Below are positions 23,299 to 33,799 of a stretch of DNA of 64,000 nucleotides, one piece after another. How positions within the stretch are numbered: the stretch's first letter is position 1; every line of letters begins with the position of its first letter. The notes under the pieces were generated by a model. The model was not told where the DNA came from. It did no database searches and saw only the letters and a program-made list of their open reading frames with translations. Position numbers and translations under genes: made by a program. Source of the DNA: Trema orientale (taxonomy: Eukaryota; Streptophyta; Magnoliopsida; Rosales; Cannabaceae). Where the stretch lies: NCBI GenBank assembly GCA_002914845.1, contig JXTC01000011.1:190357-254356 (forward strand). The letters run 5' to 3'.

Positions 23299-25602
23299 AT
23301 GGCTGCTCCTGAGAAGCAAATAGCATGGTTATGGGCCAAAATGTTGAAGTTGGTTCATATTCATCTCATTATTTTCTTGGTCCTTTTCACAAATCGCGTG
23401 GTCCCTTCATCCATTGTCAAATCCCTCCCAGGATTTTCTGGTTCCCTTCCTTTCAGACTTGAAACTGGGTGAGTTTTCCACTTAGAAAGTCGATCGTGGT
23501 CAAATCCTATATATACTGAAATTTACAGTAAATTTACTTCACAAGAGGTTGTACTATTTGGTTGGTTGGTACTCATTAACCTTAGTTTCATATATTATGT
23601 TACTACTAGTTTAATACCTGTACTATTTCTAAGTACCATTTCTATCTTCAATTGCAGGTACATAATAGTGGATGAAAAGGAAGATGTTCAGTTTTTTTAT
23701 TACTATGTTGAATCTGAGGGAAATCCAAGAGATGATCCCTTAATGTTCTGGTTCACCGGAGGCCCTGGTTGTTCTGCTCTCTGCGGCCTTGCTTTTGAGA
23801 TAGGTTGTTTTTGTAATTTATTCCTTCTAATTTTGTTGTGGGTATCTATGTTTTGAACACCATGTTGGCATAAGAAGAGGACCCCCCTTCATTTAGTAAA
23901 AAGACTAAATAGGACAGTATTCAATCGTACTGTACACCCTATTTGTTTGCCATTCTAACGACCTCAGGTCAAATTTTTCAGCAACCCTCCCGTTTTTTTT
24001 TTCCGTCTCTCACATTTTTCCCACACATAGTTATCTCTTTTATAGTTCTTGTCCCCTTCTCTCTCATCTTTTCACTTATTATGAGTCTATGACTATCTCC
24101 TTTACTCCCTAATTTAAGGTTTTCTTACATCCATGTTAAATTTCGAAATTTTCTTCTTCTTTCATTTATTATTTTTTCCAATGATTTGATTTCACACGAT
24201 TTTAGTTAAGAATGATATTAATTTCCCATGTCACATGCTACATTNCTATAAACTTTACATTTAGACAAGATTTCATGAGTAAAGACAGTGAAAAGACGAA
24301 TGAAATTTTATACTCATTTACAAAATTAAAATGCAAAATAAATTCCTTCAATTTAAAATCAAATTTGTTTTTCACTTGTGCGGATATGAAGGAATAGAGA
24401 AACTAGTTTGATATTGGAATCTCTGAGGAAGATGGGGAGCAAAAGGTGTTTTTAATTGTCCTTCAAAAATTATAAGATGATTTGTCCATTTTAATCTTTT
24501 TAAAAATTTAAGGGTGCCTCTATTTTAATACGGGGTGTGAATATAATCAGCTTTTTAGTTAGGATGACTCTATTGACATATCTCTGTCTGCTCTTCTTAC
24601 ATATTTTTTCAAAAATAAATTATATTTTTATTTGAAATCTTAATTTTTCCATTCCTACCCTTCATTTTGCAAAGTGATTATTTACCTTCCTCTCCCACAG
24701 AGGGCCATGGCCTTTGCAAAATTCCTACTTGAGTTCGTTTAATTAATCTCGAAGAATTAAGGAATCTTTTTTGATGAAAGTTGCAGACTTGCAGCACCAT
24801 GAAAAATTATTTGGAGTTCATGCTATGGATTCTTGTATTGGACTTTTTAGGAATAAATTAGTAGAGTTTATCTTTTTAATTAAAATTTCTTTTTCTTCGC
24901 CTCTATTGCAATTCAATTGGATCAAACGAATGATCTTTCAAACTATAAAATATCAAGTACATTCTCCATAGATTCTTTAGAGATGAAGGGAGAAAGATTT
25001 CGAAGGTGTTTAGAACACATTCAAAACAATATCAAGGCAATGTAATGCACAATTTCACATTGTTTTACAGATTCTATTATAATATTTTCTTTTTGTGGAA
25101 TTTGATTTAAGTTATTTTAAGAATAATAAAATCTATTAAAATAAATGTATGAGAAGAGTAAACAAAAGTATGATAATAGATATGAGAAGAGTAAACAAAA
25201 GTATGATAATAGACCTACCTTTTTAGTTATACTTCTTTTATAGGATTTTACTAATTTACTATTATCATCCATTTTAGCCATTTGCTCCCCTAAAAAGCAC
25301 CACCTTTTTAATATATATATATATAATAACATGAGCCTTTTTGAAATAACATGTTAATTTTAAGCTGCTCTCCCTTTTAGATAAAAATAAGCTTTTATAT
25401 ATGCCAGCAAAGATAAGTCTAGTTTTTTTCTTTTTTTTTGAATATTAATAATTTATTTCATAAGTTTGAGTTGTTTAGGTCCTATTAAATTTAACATGGT
25501 TGAGTACAATGGGAGCTTACCAACATTAGTACTGAATCCATACTCATGGACAAAGGTATGGATACTTTTATCACATCTTCTTTTTTCTTCCTTTTTTTTT
25601 CA

Positions 25603-25648
<46 letters not shown>

Positions 25649-27915
25649 TCTGTTTTTGTGGTTCTAACTTCTAATCTTCTTTCATGTTCCTCCTACCATT
25701 TTATGATTTTGACGTGGATACAATTTTAATGATTATCTAGGCTACCAGTATAATCTTTGTAGATGCACCTGTTGGCACTGGATTCTCATTTTCAAGGAGC
25801 TTGGAAGGGGTCCAGACTGGTGACTCTGTCTATGCTAAACGAACTCTTAATTTTCTGAGAATGGTAAAACAAGCATTTTGGTTACATTCACTACATTTGG
25901 AGAAACTCAAGAACCAAAATTCATTTTCTTACATCTTTTTTCTCAATAAGTAAATGAGAATCAAAGTCAGTTTTTTTTTTTCTTTTAATATTATTATTAT
26001 GTGTGCAGTGGTTACTTGCTCACCCTGAGTTCAGCTCGCATCCACTCTATTTAGGCGGCGACTCATTTTCTGGCATTATCATCCCTATCATTGCTGAAGA
26101 AATAGCAAAGAGTAATGACTTATAAAATTTCAAAAATATGTGTATGTTCTCAAAATCTAGAACTGAATCGGCATGAAGCAAATTACCAAGCTTTGTATGA
26201 TGCAGCAGGTACTGAAGCCAACCAAATACTTGGAATAAATTTGCAGGTACTTGTACAAATTTTAATTGTTGGGATAGAAGTTGTCGTTATCCAGAATAAG
26301 AAAAATATATATATATATCTTTGATATTCAGGGTTATGTGCTCGGGAACCCGGCAACAAATATAGAACTTGATGGGAATTCCAAGGTTGAATTTGCTCAC
26401 CGCATGGCGCTTATACCGGATGAACTCTACCGGGTAAGATTATAGAATTTTGTCGTATAGAGAATTTATAACCAATAAAGCAAGTGAAAATTTATAGCTT
26501 TTCATTCCATTGTCTTAGTTCAAATTAGCTACGTTGTGAAAATATAAGTTAACTTGATTGGTTTTCAGTCAGTGAAGAAGACTTGCAAAGGGCAGTACAC
26601 AGCAACTCACAAATACGATTCGCTGTGCGCGAAAGATCTTGAGGCTATCTCAGTGGTGAGAAGAAATTTTGTTCGTTTCAACGAGATTGATATTTGTTTG
26701 CTGATATTAATCTAGTGGAAAACCATTTGGCCATTTTGTAGTGCACTGAAAATTTAAGCGAGGGATATGTCTTGGATCCTAACTGCTACAGATACATGTC
26801 TGATAATGATCAGAAGATGGATGATAACAGGAGATCACTCCTAGAAAATCCATTTAAACGAAATCCGTTTCAACGAAGCCTTAATTTCGGATTTCCCCCA
26901 CTTGAAAATCCTAAATTCGGGTGCAGGGTAAAATCTTCGCATTCTCTTTCCTTCCATTTTGTCATTGAAATGTCTGGAGACGTTTTTGTCACTGATCGAC
27001 TATCTTCTCAGAACTACGTGAACAAACTGGTCTATCATTGGGCAAATGACAAGACTGTTCAAGAGGCACTTCATATTCAAAAAGTGAGATATAGTTATTT
27101 GTTACCCTTCGAAAAGGAATTTAAGGAAGAAAATCACAAAATTTTGATCAATGTTGGTTTTGCTACGTGACAACGGATCAGGGAACAATAAAGACATGGA
27201 TAAGATGTGATAGGAACCTACCTTACATGCATCAAGTTGATAATGTTGTTAGCTATCATAAGCGTCTCAACTCGCGAGGTTATCGAGCTCTGATATACAG
27301 GTTAGGCCACACTTATTTCATGTCTACCTAATAGTAAACAAAGCAATGCAATGAGATATGCTTGGTTTTAACTTTTCATTAATCATCCAACAATGGTGGC
27401 CTGAAACCACCCTTGTTGGAACATTATCGATTCTGTGATCTTTGAAAATGCTACCGTCTTCTACAGCGGAGATCATGACATGATGATCCCCTACATTGGA
27501 ACCCAAGCATGGATCAAGTCTCTGAATCTTCCCATTTCTGGTCAGTGGAGACCATGGATAGTTGATGATGAAGTTGCAGGGTAAGCCACTTAGCTAAGAG
27601 CTCTGTTTCACTTCACTTGGAAAAATTTTAAGTCTTAACAAAGAATCTAGCAACTGCTTAACACCGATTTTTTAATATGTATGCAGATATGTGACAGAAT
27701 ATTCAAAGGGGTCATTCACGTTCGCCACTGTCAAGGCAAGTAGCGCTTTCTTTTTATTTATTTATTTATTTTTATTTTTCATACGACACTAGAATATGGC
27801 CTAAGCTAAAAGGGGTTGTTGTTTGGTGCAGGGAGGAGGTCATACAGCTCCAGAGTACTACCCGAAAGAATGCCTTGCCATGTTCAAAAGATGGATATCT
27901 CAAGAACCACTCTGA
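23299..27915 (+). CDS. Serine carboxypeptidase-like acyltransferase (SCPL copy 4), 14 exons, 489 aa
   Basis: Exons: 23299-23468, 23658-23803, 25479-25555, 25741-25863, 26009-26111, 26209-26246, 26332-26433, 26569-26655, 26742-26927, 27012-27083, 27182-27300, 27467-27580, 27687-27735, 27832-27915; the reading frame is continuous. It starts [12 protein letters not shown], with a hydrophobic signal at about residues 14-35, then [10 protein letters not shown], Ser191 in GGDSFSG, Asp412 in the normal SGDHD and His466 in GGGHTAP. Intron 13 starts GCAAGT (GC-AG type). The acceptor before exon 6 reads GCAGCAG, so a one-residue (Gln) alternative is possible. Intron 2 contains a 657-bp transposon and one undetermined base at 24245. 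It is the closest relative of copy 3, sharing flanks and intron sequence. A vacuolar acyltransferase role is the family expectation; the donor and acceptor are unknown. Confidence 0.91.
24562..25218. mobile_element. Mutator-type non-autonomous element in intron 2 of SCPL copy 4
   Basis: 657 bp between exact 11-bp repeats CTTTTTAGTTA (24551-24561 and 25219-25229). Ends are inverted over about 35-40 bp: TCTATT..CATA....TGT.T.CTCTTCT appears near the left end and again, read in reverse complement, at the right end. The right part has a tandem repeat of ATGAGAAGAGTAAACAAAAG. The same intron in copy 3 lacks it (empty site near 16450). No transposase. Confidence 0.72.
25605..25648. repeat. (TTA)n microsatellite
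   Basis: About 14 TTA repeats lie in intron 3 of SCPL copy 4. The matching place in copy 3 has only a T run. Confidence 0.9.
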
Positions 27916-28918
27916 CCGACTCTTTTTTCCATTTTTTTTTTTCTTTTAAGAAAAAAAAAAGTTGAATAAGGAGAAAACTGGGCAGCAAGTGTCAACAGTA
28001 AAAACTTGTTACAACAAAGGCTTACTGGCACCATAGTTTAATCTGTTTTATTTTGGAACTAAACTTGTGGATACTTATTAATAGTTGTAATGATTTTCAA
28101 ATATGTAGACCTGTATTTATATGCAGATATGGAACTAAAATCGTGGATACTTAATTAATAGTTGCAATGAATTCAAGTATGTAATTTCTTAGTATTTGTA
28201 TACAGTTAATATGACAAAAAGAGAATAAATCAAATAGCACATTAAAGACCATGATATGCGAAAAATTTCCCACTTTTCTTTTTTCTTTTTCCTTTTACAG
28301 TTGGCAGATATGGACCACATATAGGCATCCCAACCCAACATGAAGTGAAGCCACTCCCATGGAAGTTGTTTACAATGTGTATAAAGTTTCTTTTTTTTCC
28401 CCTGTTAAAATGAAAGACAATTATTGGTGACATCTTGGATCCATTTCTTTTGTCATTATAGAAATGTTGTAATTCACTATCGAAACTAAAAGACTCTGGC
28501 CTAATTCTACTGAAAAAACAAGGAAAAAAAAACACACACAAAATTTTCACTCTCATCACCACACGCCCAAATGCTGCACAACCCATTAGGAGAGTAGGTC
28601 ACATCTTGAAAAGAATTACAGGATAGAGATATCCTAACCGCTTACTATTTGCAAGAATCTTGTTGGAGGTGATGGGCTGCCAAAAGTAGAAAGTGTTTCA
28701 CAACAAAATCATCTTAAAGTGGGACAAGTGTAAAAAAATATTGGTGGCGAAAGAAAACTAAAGACTAGGGGAGCAAAATGCAATTTTCCTTTAAAGAATA
28801 CTGTAGCTCCCTCGTTTGTTATAGAACAAGTCATTTCCATCTCCCCAAGAAAAGTAAACAGAGACTCTAAGATGTTATATCTTGAAGCTAGAAAATTTTA
28901 GGAGATCGGAGAAAGTAA
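27916..28918 (+). other. 3' flank of SCPL copy 4 and spacer
   Basis: 27916-28110 matches the 3' flank of copy 3. About 27930-28470 is repeated again at 30690-31086 and 31832-31985, so the tail of this gene was duplicated once more. No gene is seen in 28470-28918. Confidence 0.55.
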
Positions 28919-30395
28919 TGTTAGGAGATCGGTTTTGCGGAAGCGACAACACACAACTAAAATACGAATTGAAAAAATTTGAGTAGAATGAAAAAGATAA
29001 GGCACACAAAAGATTTAACGTTCACCCAATTTAGGCTACGTCCACGGACAAGGCTGTGAATAATTTCACTATGAAAAGGAGATTACAACTCACTTCTTTC
29101 TAAATACAAAGAGAGAACAAATGAACTTCTTTCTCTTAAAATATAAGAAAACACTCTCTCTAAATAATTTAGAAGAAAACAAGTGGGATACTAAGAGGAA
29201 TTCCTAGGCTTGAATTCTCTCTTAAAAAGGAAAATGATTTTTTACAATGGGATGATGAATGGTATGGTGGAGAGGGGTATTTATAGTTGAGTCCCCTCTC
29301 CTATTCTCCTATTTTTCCTCCTTTTTTTTTATACACATACGCGGCACCGCAGTCGGTGCCACACATATAAATGCAGCTTCAGCCGCAATTGGAGAATGCG
29401 GCATCAACTATATTCTTTGACTTTTCAATATTCTTCCACTTGAAGACAATTTTAATAATGTCTTCACGTTTGATAAATCTCTCTTTTCTTCGCTTGTCAA
29501 TTCTTCATGCTGCTTACGTATCTGCTAGGAAATATGAGGATCTACACTACTAGAACTTGTCAGTATTGACTGGTTTAGTTAAAGCATCTGCTAAGTTCTC
29601 TTTGGTGTGAATCTTCTTCATGTCCATACTTCCATCTTCTACTACTTCTCGAACAAAGTGATACTGAACACCTATGTGCTTTGTCCTTGAATAAAAGGTT
29701 GGATTCCTTCAATGTGCAATGCACTTTGACTGTCACAAAATAGAGGAATCTTTTCTTGTTTGTGTCCCAACTCCTCCAATAATCTTTGAACCCAAATAGC
29801 TTCTTTGCAAGCTCGTGTAGCCGCTATCTATTTTGCTTCTGTTGTAGATAAAGCCACAATAGTTTGCAGCTTCGAAACCTAGCTTACAACTCCTTCTGCA
29901 AGAGTGAACACATAGCCTGTAGTAGATTTTCATTTGTTAAGATCACCCGTAAAATTTAAATCAATATATCCTCTGATGGGAAATTCTGATCCTCCGTAGC
30001 ATAGTACAGCATCTGAGGTTCTTTTGATGTACCTCAGAATCCTCTTCATAGTATTCCAATGCTCTCTGCCAGGATTCGCCATGTATCGACTAACCGCTTC
30101 TACTGCTTGTGCAATGTCTGGTCTTGTACATATTATAGTGAACATTAGGCTTCCCACTGTTGATGCATATGATACTCAAGACATCTCCATCCTCTCTATT
30201 TCATTGCTAGGACACATCCCGGAAGATAACTTGAAGTTAACAGGAAGTGGGGTGGAAATTAGCTTACAATCATGTATATTGAAGTGTCGCAAGATTTTCT
30301 TCAAATAATTCTTCTGAGAAAACCAAATCTTCCTGTTACTTTTGTCTCTGTGAATTTACATCCCTAGAATCCTGTTTGCTAGTCTCAAGTCCTCT
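28919..30395 (-). mobile_element. Ty1/copia fossil: 3' end of pol and 3' LTR
   Basis: A truncated copy on the minus strand. The part from about 29560 to 30395 encodes copia reverse-transcriptase/RNase H tail motifs (CTRPDIAQAVEAVSRYMANPG, REHWNTMKRILRYIK). The LTR is about 28919-29430 and ends CCTAACA on the minus strand. The LTR carries a TATAAATA promoter region. The 5' half of the element is missing; the remaining coding part is broken. It abuts an SCPL exon 13 remnant at 30396, so the element and the gene tail were joined by insertion or rearrangement. Confidence 0.8.
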
Positions 30396-30690
30396 ATATG
30401 TGACTGAATATTCTAAGGGATCATTCACATTTGCCACTGTCAAGGCAAGTAGCGCTTTCTTTTTATTTTCTTTTATTTTTCATACGACACTAGAATATGG
30501 CCTAAGCTAAAAGGGGTTGTTGTTCGGTGCAGGGATGAGGTCATATAGCTCCAGAGTAATACCCCAAAGAATGTATTTCCATGTTCAAAAGATGGATATC
30601 TCAAGAACCACACTGACCGAGTACTACCCTAAAGAATGCCTTTCCATGTTCAAAAGAAGGATATCTCAAGAACCACTTTGACCGACTCTT
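30396..30690 (+). pseudogene. SCPL tail remnant, exons 13-14 (copy 4b)
   Basis: Exon 13 ([16 protein letters not shown], 30396-30444, followed by the GC donor) and exon 14 can be read, but exon 14 starts with a GATGAGG change that spoils GGGHTAP. The last part of exon 14 is duplicated in tandem with a 65-bp period (30554-30618 and 30619-30683). Exons 1-12 are absent. The 3' flank matches that of copy 4, so this is a partial duplicate of it, cut by the copia insertion. Confidence 0.85.
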
Positions 30691-31086
30691 TTTTCCATTT
30701 TTTTTTCTTTTAAGAAAAAAAAATTGAATAAGGAGAAAACTGGGCAGCAATTGTCAACAATAAAAACTTGTTAAAACAAAGGCTTACTGGCACCATAGTT
30801 TAATCTGTTTTATTTTGGAACTAAAATTGTGAATACTTATTAATAGTTGTAATGAATTTCAAATATGTAAATCTGTATTTATATGCAGATATGGAACTAA
30901 AATCGTGGATACTTAATTAATAGTTACAATGAATTCAAATATGTAGTTTTTTAGTATTAATGTGACAAAAAGAGAATAAATCTAGTAGCACATTAAAGAC
31001 CATGATATGCGAAAAAATTTTCCACTTTTCTTTTTTCTTCTCTTTTTTTTTTTCCTTTTTACAGTTGGGATATATGGCCTACATAT
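30691..31086 (+). other. Duplicated SCPL 3' flank
   Basis: Matches 27930-28310 behind copy 4 (landmark CTTACTGGCACCATAGTTTAATC). Continuity is broken by the element at 31087-31831 and resumes after it. Confidence 0.6.
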
Positions 31087-31831
31087 AAAGGTGTCAAAAT
31101 GGATCAGGCCAAACAGGCTGGTCCACAACCCGTCATTGTGGCTAGCGGACCGGCTCGGCCTGCATTATAACGGGCTCGATCCGACCCTAGGTTAGGGTCG
31201 GTTTAGGCTATATGTCTAGGCCCATTCGGCCAGCCCAGCCCACCAATCTAGCTCGCATGGGTCGCCCCGGTTCGGCCCGCCAAAAATAAAATTTTTTAAT
31301 TTTTAATTTTTTTAAAATAAATTTAAATACAAATTTTTTCTAATACTTATAAATATACATTCCCTCACTCTTTTGTTTTTCACACTTTCAAATTTCAATT
31401 TGATTCTAAATAATTTTCCAATACTTTAACTTTTTTTTTTATCAGCAATTCTACTTATATAATTTTAGCTTATTTAATTATTTTTTAATTTTTATCCATA
31501 AGAAAAAACATAACATATTATTTATTTTTTTCGTAAATTTTATTTTAAATTTCTAATAATTTTAACTAATTCTACAAATAATAATCTCATTTTTTTTTAG
31601 ATTTTTTTTTAATTTTTAAAATTGGGCCAAAAATGGGTCGGCACGGCACGTTCTGGGCCCAGCCTACCTACAAGCCCGGCGGGCCTACGAGTCGGGTTGG
31701 GCTACATTTTAAAATTTCGGGTCGGGCTCGTCCAGGTCCACTTTGAGCCTGGCCCGCTTTCTTAGACGGGCTGACTCGGCCCACCCGTTCTTCCTCCAAG
31801 CCCGCTTGGCCTGCCCATTTTGATACCTCTA
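31087..31831. mobile_element. hAT-like non-autonomous element with GGTGTCAAAATGG ends
   Basis: The left end (AAAGGTGTCAAAATGGATC) and the reverse complement of the right end (TAGAGGTATCAAAATGGGC) are inverted repeats. The subterminal parts are GC-rich with GGCCCGCC/GGCTCGGCC words, and the centre is AT-rich. Comparison with 28300-28320 shows the uninterrupted site (ATGGACCACATATAGGCATCC). TATA-rich flanks probably hold an eroded 8-bp duplication. Confidence 0.65.
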
Positions 31832-32249
31832 TCCATATATGGGCATCCTAACCCAACTTGAAGTGAAGCCACTCCCATGGGAGTTGTTTACAATGTGCAT
31901 AAAGTTTCCTTTTTTCCCCTGTTAAAATGAAGGACAACTATTGGTGACATCTTTGGATCTGTTTATAGCAAATTCCCACAAACTAAGAGAGATTGATTTG
32001 TATATTGAGAGACCTAATACAAACGACTGCCCAGAGACCTTCGAATGGCTGCTCCTCACGACTGCTGTTGTAAAGCATATATATGTATACTCATGGATTA
32101 AAAAACAGCCCATTAAAGCATAAAAAGGGTAACTAATTAGGTGATAATTGGTAACTAACAAAAAGGAAACTACTACCCTTTATTTGGGCTTGTTGGGCCC
32201 TAAACTTTTAATGGTTTAATTTAAAGCCATATTCCAATGACTAATTCTT
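31832..32249 (+). other. Duplicated flank and spacer before an SCPL exon remnant
   Basis: 31832-31985 continues the match to 28325-28470. The rest up to 32249 has no gene; it ends in what was intron 7 of a lost SCPL copy. Confidence 0.45.
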
Positions 32250-32338
32250 AGATAGTGGAGAAGACCTGCAAAGGAAACTACACTGAAACTCACAAAACTA
32301 TTACGCTTTGTGCAAAGGATCTTGAGGCTGTTTCAGCG
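32250..32338 (+). pseudogene. Isolated SCPL exon 8 remnant (copy 5)
   Basis: The segment reads VEKTCKGNYTETHKTITLC followed by AKDLEAVSA, matching exon 8 of the intact copies ([16 protein letters not shown]...AKDLEAISV). An AG lies just before and a GT just after. Intron 8 homology continues to about 32385. No other exons of this copy are found, and it differs more from copies 3 and 4 than they do from each other, so it is an older member. Confidence 0.82.
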
Positions 32339-32385
32339 GTGCGAAGAAATTTCCTTCATTGTGAAGAAAATGATGATACTTGTTT

Positions 32386-33799
32386 TTGTTAGGACTTACT
32401 TGGATTTATTTCCAGTTTTTTGCTTAAAATTGAAAATAAAAGTGAAACTTTTATTTTGACAATTTATAAACGTAAGAAACATACTAGCTTAGTTTTATTT
32501 CATTACTTGTTTACAAAAAAAAAAAAAATGCTTAACCATCAAAATAATATAGCAATGCTAGAAACACTAAAAATTGACACTAATGATGTAGCATCTATAC
32601 GACCATACCATTTAAAATGATATGATTAAAAATAATACCAAATTATTGGTATAAATTTTTTGTGTAAGCTTTTGGTGTCTCTAGTGTTACTTCAAATAAG
32701 ATTGTACAATGTATCAGAATTTTAAAAACACTAAAGTACACATACATATACTGATATACTGTTAGACTTTGGCTCTTAGTCATATTGGGCTGCGTATAGT
32801 GGAGCATAACCCAATCTAAGAGACTAATGAGGATAGGGCATGAATGTAATCAAGATGAGAACATCTCACATTTTTTATCTGGCTCATATGTGAAAGTGTC
32901 ATATTTAAATGTGCACATTCAATACAGAGATATTATCCTATTCATTAAGAAATATTTTCTATTTGTTGTGGAATAGAGAAATACCCTTAATAGATAAGAA
33001 AAAAATTATGCACTTTTTTTTTATAAAAAATGATACACATTTTCCCTTGGAGAAAAATGTGTACGTACTAGTGAGAAAAAATAATATCTCTCTTCCTTTC
33101 TCTCTTCTTCCTAGTATTCTAAAGAATGGTGAGGCCCCTGAGTTGTGGTATAGTAATGGTTGTTTTAATAACACTATTTATTGTGAGTATAGAAGAAATC
33201 ATTTAACATAGAGTACCGTGAGACCAGCCTGCTATGACAAATCCTGAATTGGTGCCCATTTAGAGATCCAACCCAACAATGCTATAAATGCTTCTGCATG
33301 GAATACCAAGGTATGTTTTCCTTCACATACATATGCAAATGTATACACTTATGTGTAAGAATAAGGAGATAAAAAATTAAAAGGATGAAGAAGGATAAAG
33401 AAAGTCAATAACGTGTTAATGAGGAGAGTGAAAGGCAAAATAGAGGAGGATTCAAAAAAAATAACAGAGAAAGACGAGAGATAATGTGGAGACAGAAAGC
33501 ATAAAAAGAAAGTTCAAGAGATAATGAATTAAAGAGAGAGCAAGTAAATAGAGAGAAATATAAGAAAGTAAGTCAAGCAAAAGTACTGGAAGATAATTAA
33601 GAAAGAAAAGAGAGATAGTGGTCGTATATTTTCAAGAAAGAAATTATCAAAAAACCTAAAAATAAAAAAGAAAATAGTCAAGAAAGAGGATGAAGAGAGA
33701 AGAAAAAAAATGGTTTGAGAATAAAGAAAGAGAAAATCAATAGAAGAAAGAAGGAAAGAGAATGATGTATAAATTTATATATAATTATGTATATGTATA
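32386..33799. other. Non-coding spacer with a purine-rich tract
   Basis: No gene is recognised. 33340-33770 is made almost only of A and G on this strand (AGAGAAAGA, GAAGAAGGA words) without a fixed period. Short open frames around 32909-33211 are low complexity. Confidence 0.5.

Noticed and set aside
24245-24245. Undetermined base as a gene break
   Set aside because: Lies in intron 2 of SCPL copy 4 and does not touch coding sequence.
284-32338. Multi-family biosynthetic gene cluster
   Set aside because: Apart from SCPL copies only the basic-protein gene and transposons are present; no other enzyme family of specialised metabolism is seen.
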